A DNA stretch of 64,000 bases from Sphingomonadales bacterium. Its GTDB lineage: Bacteria > Pseudomonadota > Alphaproteobacteria > Sphingomonadales > Sphingomonadaceae. A program made the translations under genes and the position numbers. The DNA lies in NCBI GenBank assembly GCA_025362295.1, contig JANYGX010000012.1, forward strand, positions 1 through 64,000, in the 5' to 3' direction. The notes beneath the pieces are model-generated. The model had not been told where the DNA came from and ran no database searches. It saw only the letters and a program-made list of their open reading frames with translations. This document shows positions 1 to 9,759 of the stretch, one piece after another; the first letter of the stretch is position 1; the number at the start of each line of letters is the position of its first letter.

Positions 1-272
1 CCAAGCTTCCCCCACCATGCATATTCCCAATGCCCCTCGACGCATTCATTGGCGTCGCAGAGTTTGTAAGTCATATCGGGTTTGATAAAAAATACATAGC
101 CGCTTGGGTCTGTGTAAATCCCGGGTTCGCCGAGTTCATCCTTAAATTCTTGATGATACTTTGGAAACAAAATCAGAACTGCAAGAACAGCGGCACTTGA
201 AAGCACAACAGCAACGATAACGGCGAGTGCAATTTTTATGAAAGTGCGGATGCTTTTTGAAATGGTTGTCAT
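1..272 (-). CDS. Membrane-anchored hypothetical protein, C-terminus off the left edge
   Basis: An open frame starts at ATG 272-270 and runs off the window after 90 codons. The N-terminus is basic (MTTISKSIRTFIK) and is followed by a strongly hydrophobic stretch of about 23 residues (IALAVIVAVVLSSAAVLAVL...), a signal anchor or signal peptide. The exported part holds two cysteines close together (LCDANEC) and many aromatic residues (HWEYAWWGKL). It starts 10 bases after the stop of the gene at 283-1158, with a weak AAGG upstream, so the two are probably co-transcribed. I do not recognise the family. A small membrane-tethered product after a larger secreted-type gene could be an immunity or accessory protein, which is inference only. 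Confidence 0.6.
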   Translation of the reverse strand, partial: MTTISKSIRTFIKIALAVIVAVVLSSAAVLAVLILFPKYHQEFKDELGEPGIYTDPSGYVFFIKPDMTYKLCDANECVEGHWEYAWWGKL

Positions 273-282
273 AAGGGCCTTT

Positions 283-1158
283 TTAGTACTGTTTGGGTAC
301 CTGAAAATAGATGGTTTGTGTCACTGTGCCAAGTGGACCAGACCCTGGATCTGGGTCTTTTATTGTACCGATATAGCTATCTATTCCGGTGCGATGGAGG
401 ATATTGCCGAACCAAAAAGACTGCAGAGTGGTTTTATTCACGCCTCTATACGTCACTTTGCCACCACGCACAGTCACTGCCAAGGTCTCAGTAAAGCTGC
501 CAACCACATCTGCCAGCGTCACATGAGGCTCAAACGGCTTGATGGCCTCGGCCAGCCCTGCCGAACGGAATGTCTCGAAATAATGCGGATCGTGAAAATG
601 TTCTTGATAGTCTTTGCTGTTCGGATTTAATTATGAGTAATTGCCATCAGGGATTTTCCCGCCGTTGCGCTTCGCAATGGCACTCTGGACATGGGTGTTC
701 AGTTCGCGGCTATAATCTGAGTCTCTCATTTCATTGCTGCCTGCGCTGCCGATTAGGTAGTTTGTACTGCTCTTAGATTCAGGCATACCATCAACAAACC
801 GTGTTAGTTGGTCGTGGGCGGCGGATGTCACGCCGGGCAGTGCCAAGCGGGTTTTGATGGTCGTGTAGGCGAAGTTTTCTACCACCACTTGATTTTTACT
901 CGAATTGGTGCCGTGGGCGATATTGTTTGGCGAGGCCTTGGGTGGTCGACCACCACCAATCGGATTTTTTGGCACGTCGGGGCGCGCAGGCTTTGTGGTC
1001 GCGCTCCTTGCCCCACCGGGTCCCGAGGTGAATCGCCCATCATTCGGGTCATGATACGGGTTGCCCTGTTTTTCATCCAAAGGCACCGGCCAGAGACCGG
1101 TGCGAATCCAGATGCTGAAATCACTGTTGTTTTTGTATTGTAGGCTAGACGTCGACAT
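283..1158 (-). pseudogene. Hypothetical gene interrupted by one in-frame TAA
   Basis: ATG at 1158 follows a strong Shine-Dalgarno (AAGGAGG, bases 1169-1163). The frame runs 175 codons to a TAA at 633-631. Exactly the same frame then stays open for another 36 codons, joins the segment starting VTLADVVGSF, and ends at 283, giving about 291 residues in all. The N-terminal part has the linker HDPNDGRFTSGPGG, a pattern common in phage head-associated and related proteins; the rest is unfamiliar. The uninterrupted downstream frame suggests one gene with a nonsense mutation rather than two genes, although an independent GTG-started 79-residue product (bases 522-283) is possible. The product and function are unknown to me. 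A membrane protein follows 10 bases downstream. Confidence 0.55.
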
Positions 1159-1390
1159 AGTGCCTCCTTGAGAAAAATATGAAATAACCTATCTTGAAAT
1201 CACGCGAGTATGATCGCGCGCCATCTCTGAAGGTCGGACTGCCTGCATTTCCCGCAACAGCAGCCCCGCGCTCATGCAGGCGGATGGCTATGCGTGACCT
1301 TCAAATTCCGGACAGTTGATGGAAATGCTCATGTTACTAAAGCCCGGCTAAAAAAAGCCACTCAGTATCAGGAATTGCAATGGGCCAATT

Positions 1391-1550
1391 AGGTTAAAAT
1401 TCCTCCCCGCTTTAGGGGAGGGGGACCGCCGGTTGGCGATAGAGGGGGTCGCTGCAGGGGAGATTTGGGCTCATTTCTTTGGGGTTTCCCCACCACTATT
1501 TCGCCAGCAAGGGCCAAATGTTCCCTCCTCCGAAGTGGGAGGATTGCTGC
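1391..1550. repeat. GC-rich intergenic repeat with hairpins (gap 1159-1805)
   Basis: The 647-base gap 1159-1805 has no gene that I can support. Its core holds CCTCCCC (1402-1408) and GGGGAGG (1415-1421) as a hairpin, then CGCC-GGTT-GGCG (1427-1438), and near the far end TCCTCC/GGAGGA (1526-1531 and 1538-1543). The two outer hairpins face each other, so the element resembles a small inverted-repeat unit. Related CCTCCCC-rich text occurs in other gaps at about 25737-25775 and 39388-39431. This fits the dispersed palindromic repeats found between genes in many alphaproteobacteria. Exact ends are not defined. Confidence 0.45.
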
Positions 1551-1737
1551 AATCACTCGATTGCACTGAGGATTGCTTCCGAAACTAATTTTTCTATCTT
1601 GGCTTACTAGTACCAGATGAGCGTTGCGCTGTCAATAAAAAATGCCATTACGGCTAATTTAATTACAAAGCACGGAAATTTCAACTGAATTCCATCATGC
1701 ATTTAAGTCACGCCGCTAGAAGTTCTGGAAGTTCCGA

Positions 1738-2401
1738 TAAATTCCGGTGACACGGTGTTTAATCCCTTTTCTTAACATTCGTCTGACATCCCGTAACGCC
1801 ATTCCATGGCTTGCCTCGCTCGTTTTATTGTACCTGGTATGCCGCATTATGTCACCCAGCTGGGCAATCGGCGTGCGCTGACATTTTTTGAGGACGGCGA
1901 CTACGAACTCTATCAGGATTTGCTGGCGGAGTCGGCACAGAAGGCGCACTACGCCATCTGGTTTTACTGCCTGATGCCGAACCATGTGCATGTCATCATC
2001 GTGCCGGATGCGGAGGATGGCCTGCGGCGCACCTTTGATAAATTGCACCAGCGCTACACCAGTTACATCAACGTGCAGCAACGGCAGACCAGGCACCTGT
2101 GGCAGGGCGCTTTGGTTCGGTGGCGATGGACGAGGCGCATACGCTGGCAGCCTTTCGCTATGTGGCGCTCAATCCGGTGCTGCAGCGGACAGATGACTTC
2201 AGGACATTTCTGGCTGAAAAATTCGACGAAGCAGCGACCTACGCGCCATTACGCAAAGCGGAAACCATCGGCCACCCCATCGGCTCCGCCGCCTGACTTG
2301 CTAAGCTCGAATCCAAAACCGGCCGAACGCTCGCCAAAGCCAAACCGGGGCCGAAGCCAATGAAGAAAAAAGGGCTTAGGTAACGTGTCAGCGGAACCTA
2401 A
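1738..2401 (+). mobile_element. Degenerate REP-associated (Y1 HUH) transposase element
   Basis: The dead transposase gene (1806-2383) sits between TAAATTCCGGTGACACG (1738-1754) and CGTGTCAGCGGAACCTAA (2384-2401), which are imperfect inverted copies of one another. The left end continues into TTAATCCC, and the same end sequence recurs alone at 3641. Terminal sequences of the ATTCCGGTGACAC type are typical around Y1/RAYT genes. The element is a fossil: its only gene carries a frameshift and an in-frame stop. No target-site duplication is evident, as expected for single-strand HUH transposition. Confidence 0.6.
1806..2383 (+). pseudogene. REP-associated tyrosine transposase, frameshifted and nonsense-mutated
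   Basis: The N-terminal half reads as a Y1_Tnp/RAYT protein: MACLARFIVPGMPHYVTQLGN and the HUH motif in CLMPNHVHVII. After RHLWQG (near base 2106) the frame is lost. The expected continuation GRFGSVAMDEAHTLAAFRYV, then ALNPVLQRTDDF, is found one frame over, consistent with loss of one base in the glycine/arginine codons. That second frame meets TGA at 2294-2296 (GSAA*) but continues in frame with a typical C-terminal tail (LAKLESKTGRTLAKAKPGPK) to TAA at 2381-2383. Two independent lesions make an active transposase very unlikely. It would have nicked and joined single-stranded element ends through a tyrosine. Confidence 0.75.
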
Positions 2402-2405
2402 ACTG

Positions 2406-3470
2406 CTAACTTGGCGCGCGAAAACGAAAGCCTCGTGCTGAATGCCATAGATCGCTCAAAGAAGGGATGATCATAAGCGCGCCAAGCATCATGGGTATTG
2501 CTGGAATGAGTCCCCAGTATACGTTAGGTGCACGACCTAAGACCGTGAACCCAGCAGTGTAACCCAAAACGAGGAGCGCCAGCCGTTCACCCTGCTTGCC
2601 CGGCCAGCCAAGCGCGCCGGTGATGGACAGCGGCAACCAGATTGCTTCCAAGCCGATTTGATTGGGGCCGGAGCTCCAACCGTGGAACTGCATGGCAGCC
2701 AGCCACCCACCAAAACGGACCCAGCTCAGCGACGCTTTGCCCAAACCATGGGTGACCGCTAAAGTCGCTTCAGCGTGCCAGAACAGCAAGACTGCACTGA
2801 TAACAAAAGCGGCCAGCCAGCCAAACATCTCCTGATGTTGCTTTTCTCGCCAGGCGACAAAAGCCATCACCCATAAATAGGGCATGGCCAGTTCTCGCAC
2901 CACGGCTGCCATCATGCCGATAACCACGGCTGCGTGCCAACGTTCCTCAGTTCTGAGCACTAGCGACAGGCCGACGAGGAGTGCCGCCCAACATTCGTGA
3001 AAGGAATAGGCATTATCAGCGAAAAAAATATTGACCAACTCCAGCATGAAAAAAATCATTGCGAGCAGCCGCGTCAGCGGATTGGGAAATAGGTGTCGGA
3101 ACCGTCGTACCCAAGCGAAGAATGTGACAAGTAGCAGTATACGGAAAGCTAGAATGCGCGATGAAGGCGACGGCAATTGCGCCAGAAACAACGCCAATGC
3201 GGGCGGTCGAACGACCATGAAAGGTCGCGTTGGATAATCATGTTTGCGCTGCTCATCAACAGCGGCAACATGATAATTGTCACCCGCATGAACCCGGTCG
3301 ATGACGGCGAAATAGAGATGCATGTCGCCAAAAGTTGGAACCACTTTTGGCTTAGCCGGTTTCAGATTTTCGGCACGCCATATGCTGCCACCAGCCGCAA
3401 TAGCCAACAGCAGGGTCAACAGCATGAGCAGTGCTGCGGAGGGTTTTATATGGGCAAAGCGCGTTTGCAT
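2406..3470 (-). CDS. Polytopic membrane protein, possibly glycosyltransferase-like
   Basis: About 354 residues starting at MQTRFAHIKP. This ATG has GGAG six bases upstream; an earlier TTG at 3494 lacks such a site. The first hydrophobic segment (AALLMLLTLLLAIAAGGS) precedes an extracytoplasmic region containing GDMHLYFAVIDRVHAGDNY. Several further membrane helices follow, for example ILAFRILLLVTFFAWVRRF, LLAMIFFMLELVNIFF and AAVVIGMMAAVVRELAM. An acidic loop right after the first helix followed by many helices resembles polyprenol-phosphate-dependent (GT-C) transferases such as the GT87 group, but no decisive motif is visible. It ends 4 bases after the transposase remnant and stands alone on its strand. 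Confidence 0.6.
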   Translation of the reverse strand: MQTRFAHIKPSAALLMLLTLLLAIAAGGSIWRAENLKPAKPKVVPTFGDMHLYFAVIDRVHAGDNYHVAAVDEQRKHDYPTRPFMVVRPPALALFLAQLPSPSSRILAFRILLLVTFFAWVRRFRHLFPNPLTRLLAMIFFMLELVNIFFADNAYSFHECWAALLVGLSLVLRTEERWHAAVVIGMMAAVVRELAMPYLWVMAFVAWREKQHQEMFGWLAAFVISAVLLFWHAEATLAVTHGLGKASLSWVRFGGWLAAMQFHGWSSGPNQIGLEAIWLPLSITGALGWPGKQGERLALLVLGYTAGFTVLGRAPNVYWGLIPAIPMMLGALMIIPSLSDLWHSARGFRFRAPS

Positions 3471-3640
3471 CTTGTCTCCAAGTGTAAGGATCAAATTGCA
3501 ATAGCACGCGCTATGTTGTTAAAGTATTAACCGGTCGCAAACCTAGTTGGCACTCGCCCGCGATGCCCGCTTCCGTTCGTGCGGATCAAGCAACCGTTTG
3601 CGCAGCCGCACATTGTTTGGGTTCACTTGGCAGTGTCAAG

Positions 3641-3672
3641 ATTCCGGTGACACGTTACTTAATCCCTTTATT
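3641..3672 (+). repeat. Solo copy of the RAYT element end
   Basis: ATTCCGGTGACACG here is identical to 1741-1754, and similarity continues through TTAATCCCTTT with a few changes, over about 32 bases. No transposase gene lies beside it. It sits in the gap between the membrane protein and the GNAT gene, followed by GCTGGGATGACA, which resembles REP-type text. It looks like a REP-like copy mobilised by, or left behind by, the neighbouring element. Confidence 0.55.
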
Positions 3673-3752
3673 GACAAGGCTGGTTCGCTGGGATGACAGC
3701 TTCCACCAATGACCATGTGTCAACGCAAAGGGTTTTTGGCATGACACCTGTT

Positions 3753-4223
3753 TCAGCCAACATACACGTGCCAACACATTAGCATGCCATCCTCATCATC
3801 CATTCTGTTTCCAGTGTGCACAAAGCCGTTGCGTTTCAGCACACACTGCGACGGGATATTATCAATGGATGTTTCGGCTGTGAGGATGTTTATGCGCGTG
3901 TCAGCGCGTGCCCATGCAATAACATTGGCGACAGCGCGTCCGGCGCAGCCGCGCCCGCGCCGTGTTTCAGCAATACCGTAACCAATATCAACGGCAGCAT
4001 CGGCAGACGGTGCGGCTTTCACCGAGCACATGCCAACAACTTCGTTGTGTTCCACAATCAGCCACGCGGCAGGGGCAAAATGCGCCGACACCGACGCCGC
4101 CAGTTCGCGCAGCATCTGGAGAATTTCAGGCGACTCTATGCCGCCCGGCGCCATTTTGAAGCCGTTAGGTGCAGCACCTGCAACAAGGTCTAAAAAGTGC
4201 TTGTCCGTGGCAACGATTAGCAT
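3753..4223 (-). CDS. GNAT-family N-acetyltransferase
   Basis: 156 residues. The acetyl-CoA binding signature of the GNAT fold (motif A, [QR]xxGx[GA]) is visible as RRGRGCAGRAV near residue 90, preceded by the strand DIGYGIAE. A later motif B-like segment reads SQCVLKRNGFVHTG. ATG 4223 has GAGGA about nine bases upstream. Such enzymes transfer an acetyl group to an amine of a protein, antibiotic or metabolite; nothing here identifies the acceptor. It is a single gene, divergent from the quinone oxidoreductase at 4330. Confidence 0.8.
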   Translation of the reverse strand: MLIVATDKHFLDLVAGAAPNGFKMAPGGIESPEILQMLRELAASVSAHFAPAAWLIVEHNEVVGMCSVKAAPSADAAVDIGYGIAETRRGRGCAGRAVANVIAWARADTRINILTAETSIDNIPSQCVLKRNGFVHTGNRMDDEDGMLMCWHVYVG

Positions 4224-4329
4224 AAATCAGCGTCCTCTTTAACATCTGGCCACCGTTTATAAACCCTTGCGTTTTATTGGCTGGCGTGGTGTTTCCATGT
4301 TTTAGGAACCATAACGCGAAAGTCTTATA

Positions 4330-5307
4330 ATGAAAGCTATTGTCTGTGACGCCTTCGGGCCACCGCAAAACCTCGTCTACAGGGATATGCCATCACCGCT
4401 GGTGACGGCTGGCACGGTTAAAATCCGTGTGCGTGCAGCGGGTGTGAACTTCCCGGACACACTCATCATTCAGGGCAAATACCAGTTCAAGCCAGCGTTC
4501 CCGTTCTCGCCTGGGGGTGAGGTCGCTGGGGATGTGATGGAGGTTGGCGAGGGGGTGACGCATGTCAAGCCCGGCGACCGGGTGATCGGCATGACACTGA
4601 ATGGCGGCTTTGCTGAAGAGGTTGTGGTGCCTGGCACCGGCTGCTTTGCCATGGCGCCGACCATGCCGTTTGATGAGGCGGCGGGCTTCACCATGACCTA
4701 TGGCACCTCGCACCACGCGCTTCGCCAGCGCGCTGAACTGAAGCCAGGTGAGACCGTACTGGTGATGGGAGCAGCGGGCGGCGTTGGCCTCACCGCTGTC
4801 GAACTTGCCAAAGCCATGGGGGCCACGGTGATTGCAGCCGCCTCGACGGACGACAAGCTGGCCCTGGCGCAAAAATATGGGGCTGATCATCTGCTTAACT
4901 ACAGCAATGTGGATATCAAAGAGGGCATCAAACTGCTGACCAAGGGGCAGGGCGTTGATGTGGTCTACGATCCGGTTGGCGGTGATTATACCGAGCCAGC
5001 CTTCCGCTCGATAGGCTGGAAAGGCCGCTATCTTGTTGTGGGCTTTGCCGCTGGGCCTATCCCGCACTTGCCACTCAATTTGCCGCTGCTGAAAGGCGCT
5101 GCCATCGTTGGTGTGTTCTGGGGCGATTTTGTCCGGCGGGAGCCCGATCTTCACGCGGCCAACATGCGCGAGTTATTGAGTTGGTATGCCGAGGGCAAAC
5201 TGAAACCGCATGTAAGTCAGCAATATCCGCTCGAGAAGGCAGGCGAGGCGCTGAGCTGGGTGATGAACCGGCAAGCTCAGGGTAAGGTTGTGCTGACTGT
5301 GGCTTGA
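4330..5307 (+). CDS. NADPH:quinone oxidoreductase, zinc-independent MDR family
   Basis: 325 residues, the usual length. The N-terminal GroES-like domain contains VRAAGVNFPDTLIIQGKY and PGGEVAGDV. The Rossmann domain has the nucleotide-binding AAGGVGLTAVELAKAMGA near residue 150. The structural-zinc cysteines of zinc alcohol dehydrogenases are absent, which places it with the quinone oxidoreductase/crotonyl-CoA reductase branch of the medium-chain superfamily. It should reduce quinones or enoyl-type substrates with NADPH in the cytoplasm. It is monocistronic, with rpmE behind its own leader downstream. Confidence 0.85.
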   Translation: MKAIVCDAFGPPQNLVYRDMPSPLVTAGTVKIRVRAAGVNFPDTLIIQGKYQFKPAFPFSPGGEVAGDVMEVGEGVTHVKPGDRVIGMTLNGGFAEEVVVPGTGCFAMAPTMPFDEAAGFTMTYGTSHHALRQRAELKPGETVLVMGAAGGVGLTAVELAKAMGATVIAAASTDDKLALAQKYGADHLLNYSNVDIKEGIKLLTKGQGVDVVYDPVGGDYTEPAFRSIGWKGRYLVVGFAAGPIPHLPLNLPLLKGAAIVGVFWGDFVRREPDLHAANMRELLSWYAEGKLKPHVSQQYPLEKAGEALSWVMNRQAQGKVVLTVA

Positions 5308-5378
5308 TCAAGCCAATAAAAACCGTGCCAGCCGACTTGCCTTTTTCTGTTACTTCGGTTATTTCGCCCTTTAAGTAC

Positions 5379-5406
5379 GGGGCTGGTCGGAAACCAGCGC
5401 CTTTTT
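5379..5406 (+). terminator. Hairpin plus T-run just upstream of rpmE
   Basis: GGGGCTGGT (5379-5387) pairs with ACCAGCGCC (5393-5401), eight of nine positions, followed by TTTTT (5402-5406). It looks like an intrinsic terminator for the upstream gene. It abuts the rpmE ribosome-binding site (AGGACG, 5407-5412), so it could instead act as a leader attenuator for rpmE. Confidence 0.5.
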
Positions 5407-5419
5407 AGGACGTTGCACA

Positions 5420-5650
5420 ATGAAAAAAGACACCCACCCTGACTACCACATGATCAAGGTTCAAATGCTTGACGGAACCGTTTATGAAACGCGCTCTGTT
5501 TGGGGCAAAGAGGGCCAGACCATGACCCTGGACATCGATCCGACTGTGCATCCGGCATGGACTGGTGGCAACCAGCGGGTGCTCGACGCCGCCGGTCAGG
5601 TCTCGAAATTCAACAAAAAATTCGGTGGCCTCAAGCTCGCTGCCAAATAG
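5420..5650 (+). CDS. rpmE: 50S ribosomal protein L31
   Basis: 76 residues with the family pattern [19 protein letters not shown] and [16 protein letters not shown], ending [12 protein letters not shown]. It is a structural protein of the large subunit near the subunit bridge. No CxxC pairs are present, so this is the zinc-independent form usual in alphaproteobacteria. AGGACG lies seven bases before the ATG. A terminator-like hairpin immediately upstream may control it. Confidence 0.95.
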   Translation: MKKDTHPDYHMIKVQMLDGTVYETRSVWGKEGQTMTLDIDPTVHPAWTGGNQRVLDAAGQVSKFNKKFGGLKLAAK

Positions 5651-5701
5651 TTTAACCGTCTTAATCGTTTGGCCGAGAGGGCTAAACCCGCAGAGTTTAC
5701 T

Positions 5702-7321
5702 ATGTTAAAAACCGGTGCCGAGCATCTGGTTCACGCACTCATGGCAAATGGCACAACCCATGTGTTTTGCGTGCCGGGGGAAAGCTATCTGGCTGTGCTG
5801 GATGCACTGGTGGGTGCGTCAATCACTGTCATCACATGTCGCCATGAAGCCGCAGCGGCCAATATGGCAGCGGCTCACGGTAAACTCACTGGCCGGGCAG
5901 GCATATGCTTCGTCACGCGCGGCCCAGGGGCTACCCATGCAAGCATTGGCGTACACACAGCGTTTCAAGATTCGGTGCCTATGCTCCTGTTCATCGGTCA
6001 GGTGGCGCGCGCTGACCGTGACCGTGAGGCGTTCCAGGAAGTGAATTACCGCGCCATGTTTGCACCCTTGGCCAAGGATGCAACCGAGATTGATGACGCT
6101 GCTCGGGTGCCGGAATATATCAACCGAGCCTTTGCCACGGCCGAAAACGGCAGGCCGGGTCCGGTGGTCATCTCGCTGCCGGAAGACATGCTGACCGACG
6201 TGGTTGAGGCATGCGCCTTGCCGGCCAGCCCGCGTCTGCGCATGGCCCCTGCAGCAGCGGATATCGAACACCTCTCAGCTCTGCTCAAAGATGCAGCATC
6301 ACCCATGTTGGTGGTTGGCGGCACGGGTTGGACTGAACAGGCCGCCGTCGACATCACCGCGTTTGCTGTTGCCAACGGGCTCCCCATCGTCACAAGCTTT
6401 CGTGCCAAGGATATTATCGATAATCGCCACAGCCATTATGCGGGTGATATGGGTATTGGGCCGAACCCTAAGCTTGCTGCGCGCATCACAGCCGCCGATC
6501 TGTTGATTGTGGTTGGCGCGCGGCTGGGTGAAATGACGACGGGCAGTTACACTCTGTTGCCGTCGCCGGTGACCAAACAAAAGCTGGTGCATATTCATGT
6601 GAGTGCCGAGGAGCTTGGCCGGGTCTATTATCCAACGGTTGCGATGTGTGCGACCATGCCGGAAGCCGCTTTTGCCTTGTCTGGCGTCGCGGTTCGCGCT
6701 GCAGCGCTGCCAGTGGCGGAGCGCGCGGCCTATCTTGAGTGGATCAGGCCGACGCCGGATGGTCTTGGCCTCAACCTCTCGACGATTTTCAGTTATTTGG
6801 ATCAGGCTCTGCCGGAGGATGCCATTGTCTGCAATGGTGCTGGCAATTACGCCGTGTGGACGCACAGGTTTTGCCAGCATAAAAAACTCGGCACGCAGCT
6901 GGCGCCGACATCGGGGGCCATGGGGTATGGCGTGCCAGCCGCGATTGCTGCCAAAATCATGCAGCCGGAAAAAATGGTCGTGTCGGTCGCTGGTGATGGT
7001 TGCTTCATGATGTCGATGCCGGATCTGGCAACCGCTGTGCGTTACAAAGCCGCCGTTATATTCATCGTTGTCAACAACAGCCAGTATGGCACCATCCGGA
7101 TGCATCAGGAAAAACATTATCCCGGTCGGCAATCGGCCACAGCGCTCACCAATCCGGATTTTGTCGCACTCGCCAAGGCCTTTGGCATGAACAGCTGGAA
7201 GGTTGAGCGTGCCGAAGATTTTGCAGCCGTGTTTGCCATGGCGCAAACAGATGGTGGGCCGACGCTGATTGAGATCATCACCAATCCAGACGATATAGCC
7301 CCCGGCCGCACACTTTCATAA
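5702..7321 (+). CDS. ThDP-dependent enzyme of the acetolactate synthase/2-oxo acid decarboxylase family
   Basis: 539 residues from MLKTGAEHLVHALMANG; a TTG at 5669 would add 11 residues but has no family support. The three ThDP enzyme domains are present: the N-terminal Pyr domain with the catalytic glutamate region (HEAAAANMAAAHGKLTG), the central domain, and the C-terminal PP domain with GDGCFMMSMPDL and the paired NN (VVNNSQYGT) that bind Mg-ThDP. It is annotated generically in this family; acetolactate synthase activity is not assured because no ilvN-type regulatory subunit is adjacent. It is 12 bases upstream of an ALDH7-type dehydrogenase with its own AGGAG, so the pair probably decarboxylates a 2-oxo acid and oxidises the resulting aldehyde, which is inference. 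Confidence 0.8.
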   Translation: MLKTGAEHLVHALMANGTTHVFCVPGESYLAVLDALVGASITVITCRHEAAAANMAAAHGKLTGRAGICFVTRGPGATHASIGVHTAFQDSVPMLLFIGQVARADRDREAFQEVNYRAMFAPLAKDATEIDDAARVPEYINRAFATAENGRPGPVVISLPEDMLTDVVEACALPASPRLRMAPAAADIEHLSALLKDAASPMLVVGGTGWTEQAAVDITAFAVANGLPIVTSFRAKDIIDNRHSHYAGDMGIGPNPKLAARITAADLLIVVGARLGEMTTGSYTLLPSPVTKQKLVHIHVSAEELGRVYYPTVAMCATMPEAAFALSGVAVRAAALPVAERAAYLEWIRPTPDGLGLNLSTIFSYLDQALPEDAIVCNGAGNYAVWTHRFCQHKKLGTQLAPTSGAMGYGVPAAIAAKIMQPEKMVVSVAGDGCFMMSMPDLATAVRYKAAVIFIVVNNSQYGTIRMHQEKHYPGRQSATALTNPDFVALAKAFGMNSWKVERAEDFAAVFAMAQTDGGPTLIEIITNPDDIAPGRTLS

Positions 7322-7333
7322 CAGGAGTTTTCC

Positions 7334-8836
<1,503 letters not shown>

Positions 8837-8953
8837 TTTTAAACTGCAGCACAACCGGACGCAGCGCTGGCAATCAGTGTTTTGATGAATTTCACAATTT
8901 ATTAACACAATCAGAGCAGTATTATGATTTAACTGACGCGGAGACTTTAAATC

Positions 8954-9520
8954 ATGAATTTCAATGCATCTGATGTCGCCACATTGCGCTACGATTGCGA
9001 ATTGCCGCTTTCGGCCCATAGTCTGAGCGCCCTGCCAGCCCCCAAGCTTGACCGTGCCTATTTGCCGTTCGATGTAGAGGCGGCGTCTGTTGTGTTGCGC
9101 TTCGTTGATGGCAGCCGCATGATGATTCCCGCAGCGGATTTGCTGGATCCGAAAGCGCTTTTGCACTTCGCTGACCGCATCGCACCGCTCAGCGGTACGG
9201 GTTTTCAGGACAAGGTTGATGTTGCGGCTGAGCTGCCCCAAAATCATGCCACTAACGGCGTGGCGGAACCCCAACGCAGTCAGGCGGCGCGTTTTTTCGA
9301 TGTGGCAGAAACGGCATGCATCCATGTCGAACACAACGTGCCGGTCGAAGTGGTGGTTAATCCGCATGTGGTGTGTGCCGGCATTGCTGAAACAGTGGGC
9401 TGGTTTCAGCTCCCAGCTCAATCCTGTACAGGTCAGATCCTGCATAACGATAACCCGCCGCATGTTTTTGGCAACAGCTTCGGCGATTTGCCGCTCGTGC
9501 GCCGGTCAAGCGTTGCCTGA
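8954..9520 (+). CDS. Hypothetical protein, 188 residues
   Basis: ATG 8954 has GCGGAGA about ten bases upstream. There is no signal peptide, membrane segment or recognisable motif. The sequence is soluble-looking, with a strand-rich middle (ASVVLRFVDGSRMMIPAADLL) and a C-terminal half containing several His and Cys (CIHVEHNVPVEVVVNPHVVC). A long opposite-strand frame overlaps it but runs into the aldehyde dehydrogenase gene and has antisense-like composition, so the plus frame is preferred. An AT-rich gap of 117 bases separates it from the dehydrogenase. I do not recognise the family. Confidence 0.5.
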   Translation: MNFNASDVATLRYDCELPLSAHSLSALPAPKLDRAYLPFDVEAASVVLRFVDGSRMMIPAADLLDPKALLHFADRIAPLSGTGFQDKVDVAAELPQNHATNGVAEPQRSQAARFFDVAETACIHVEHNVPVEVVVNPHVVCAGIAETVGWFQLPAQSCTGQILHNDNPPHVFGNSFGDLPLVRRSSVA

Positions 9521-9759
9521 AGTAACAAACGACCCGTCTGCAATTACAGACACAACCTATTGCATTTATGCAACAGCGCTACAATCGTCATACGTGGCAA
9601 TATAATTTTACCGATAACGCGCTGCGGCTTGCTGCATAATGCCGCAATGCAGCAGAAAATGCGCAGGCTTTGCCGTTGACTCGCGCCAAACAGCCGCTCA
9701 CATTCGAAAAATAAGAATAATAGTACTAAGCAAAATAGTGTTGAATTAGGGACAGTGTT

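Noticed and set aside
808-1143. Plus-strand 111-codon frame opposite the broken gene
   Set aside because: The minus frame has a strong Shine-Dalgarno and a downstream partner; the plus frame has neither.
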